Shown here: positions 63,195-64,000 of the stretch, piece after piece
Layout: each line of letters begins with the position of its first letter
Position numbering within the stretch: the stretch's first letter is position 1
NCBI RefSeq assembly: GCF_009730915.1
Contig: NC_052475.1
Span: forward strand, 29,635,016-29,699,015
Direction of reading: 5' to 3'
DNA: 64,000 nt
Source of the DNA: Dioscorea cayenensis subsp. rotundata
Taxonomy: Eukaryota; Streptophyta; Magnoliopsida; Dioscoreales; Dioscoreaceae
The notes under the pieces: model-generated
What the model was told of the DNA's origin: nothing
Database searches by the model: none
The model's input: only the letters and a program-made list of their open reading frames with translations
Made by a program: the position numbers and the translations under genes

Positions 63195-63919
63195 TTATTT
63201 CTGGAACATCCTCTTCATGAACCCTTGCATGGAGTTCCCTAATCCAGCTCCAACAGCCTCAGCTAAGTAGGTGGCCTAAACAATAGAGCAGATCTGTTTT
63301 AAGTAAAACATACATAGTATTCACAGGATGGGGAAGAACATTGACTTTGTTGATAATATTTTACCTCCTGGATGGTCTTCTGAAGATCGAATGCGTCTTT
63401 AATTCGATGTTCCAAGAAGTTCCATGTATCACGAAACCCTGCCAAGGAACAACACTCCACCAGAGATTGAATCAGATGATTGAAGCAGATGTTAAAGAGC
63501 AGAGAATAACTAAAACTGAAAACTCCATATATGTAGTGGTTATTATATTATAGATATAGAGATTTTTAAAGTTGTTGCAAGGTAGAATTCTTTAAGTTTA
63601 TATACATGTATATGTGTAAATGGAATTCGATGACTGGAATTAACAACTGTTTGAATCATTTCTTTGGTTTGCATAGATGTGGGCAAGTCTTATGCACAAA
63701 GAGTATGATGAAAAGAAAAGGACTAAACCATCAAGGAAAGAGCAAACCTGGACTATGATCGGTCAGCATATACACTTCAGATGTTGAATAAATACCTCCA
63801 AGCACTGTTCGCTTGACATACCAATCAACATCTGATCCCTGATCTCTGGCAGCATGCCAAATTTCATCAATCATAACAGCCCTCTGTTTGAAACTTGTTG
63901 GAAGGTTGGCTGGTTGTGC
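63195..63919 (-). CDS. COQ9: COQ9, ubiquinone biosynthesis protein (3' part, runs off window)
   Basis: The last three exons are visible on the minus strand: 63919-63748, 63438-63365 and 63275-63195, coding for about 108 C-terminal residues. The gene continues beyond position 64000. The segment DEIWHAARDQGSDVDWY-VKRTVLGGIYSTSEVYML is the conserved lipid-binding core of COQ9. It is followed by DHSPGFRDTWNFLEHRIKDA, as in human and plant homologues. COQ9 is a mitochondrial protein of the TetR fold that presents CoQ precursors to COQ7 in the CoQ synthome. The end MQGFMKRMFQK and stop at 63195 look normal. All three phases close. The start, transit peptide and helical N-terminus are outside the window. 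Confidence 0.9.
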
Positions 63920-64000
63920 CTTTCAAATGATAAAATTAGCTATTAAAATAAAATAAATACTGAGGTTTAACAAACTAAGGAGAAAACTTGTACTTGAATG

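Overview
This window is nuclear DNA from a flowering plant. The evidence is spliced genes with GT-AG (and two GC-AG) introns, AT-rich spacers full of (TA)n and (AAT)n microsatellites, short non-autonomous transposons and tRNA-derived SINEs, and a set of typical angiosperm housekeeping and signalling genes. GC-rich first exons (GCR1, DUF1677, the VWA gene) over AT-rich 3' exons lean towards a monocot, but I cannot name the species.

Layout. 2.1-5.0 kb (+): RIPK/PBL-type receptor-like cytoplasmic kinase. 6.0-11.8 kb (-): seven-transmembrane protein GCR1. 12.6-13.0 kb (-): intronless DUF1677 protein. 17.6-20.1 kb (+): CID7-like PAM2/CUE/DUF1771/Smr protein with a 5'UTR intron. 21.7-25.2 kb (-): proteasome subunit alpha6 (PAA). 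27.7-35.1 kb (+): VIT/VWA protein resembling inter-alpha-trypsin-inhibitor heavy chain, with a Cys-rich tail. 35.1-44.3 kb: a 9 kb gene-free AT-rich spacer. 44.3-46.2 kb (+): LAZY/DRO1 (IGT family) gravitropism gene with a 6-nt first coding exon. 46.2-50.3 kb: spacer with a SINE, a hAT-type element and a minisatellite. 50.3-52.6 kb (+): LSM1. 53.9-59.0 kb (+): eIF2B-beta. 59.8-60.7 kb (-): SPX-domain protein with two PHR1-type (P1BS) sites upstream. 63.2 kb to the edge (-): 3' part of COQ9.

I rebuilt exon-intron structures by reading splice sites and checking that phases close. Ten genes are complete with intact frames: 447, 317, 146, 546, 246, 750, 299, 128, 416 and 252 aa. One (COQ9) runs off the window. 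The genes do not form a pathway or operon; this is an ordinary gene-rich euchromatic stretch. I saw no LTR retrotransposon, endogenous virus, LINE or protein-coding transposon.

Nothing here looks like a new molecular system. The best leads are small. The CID7-like protein lacks the Gly-Thr-Gly-His-His part of its Smr signature. Decayed tandem copies of the exon-1/5' splice-site module fill the first LAZY intron. Two unrelated genes use GC-AG introns. A P1BS pair lies in front of the SPX gene. Several precisely bounded mobile elements keep target-site duplications: three SINEs, one hAT-like, one Tourist-like, and one long-TIR element.
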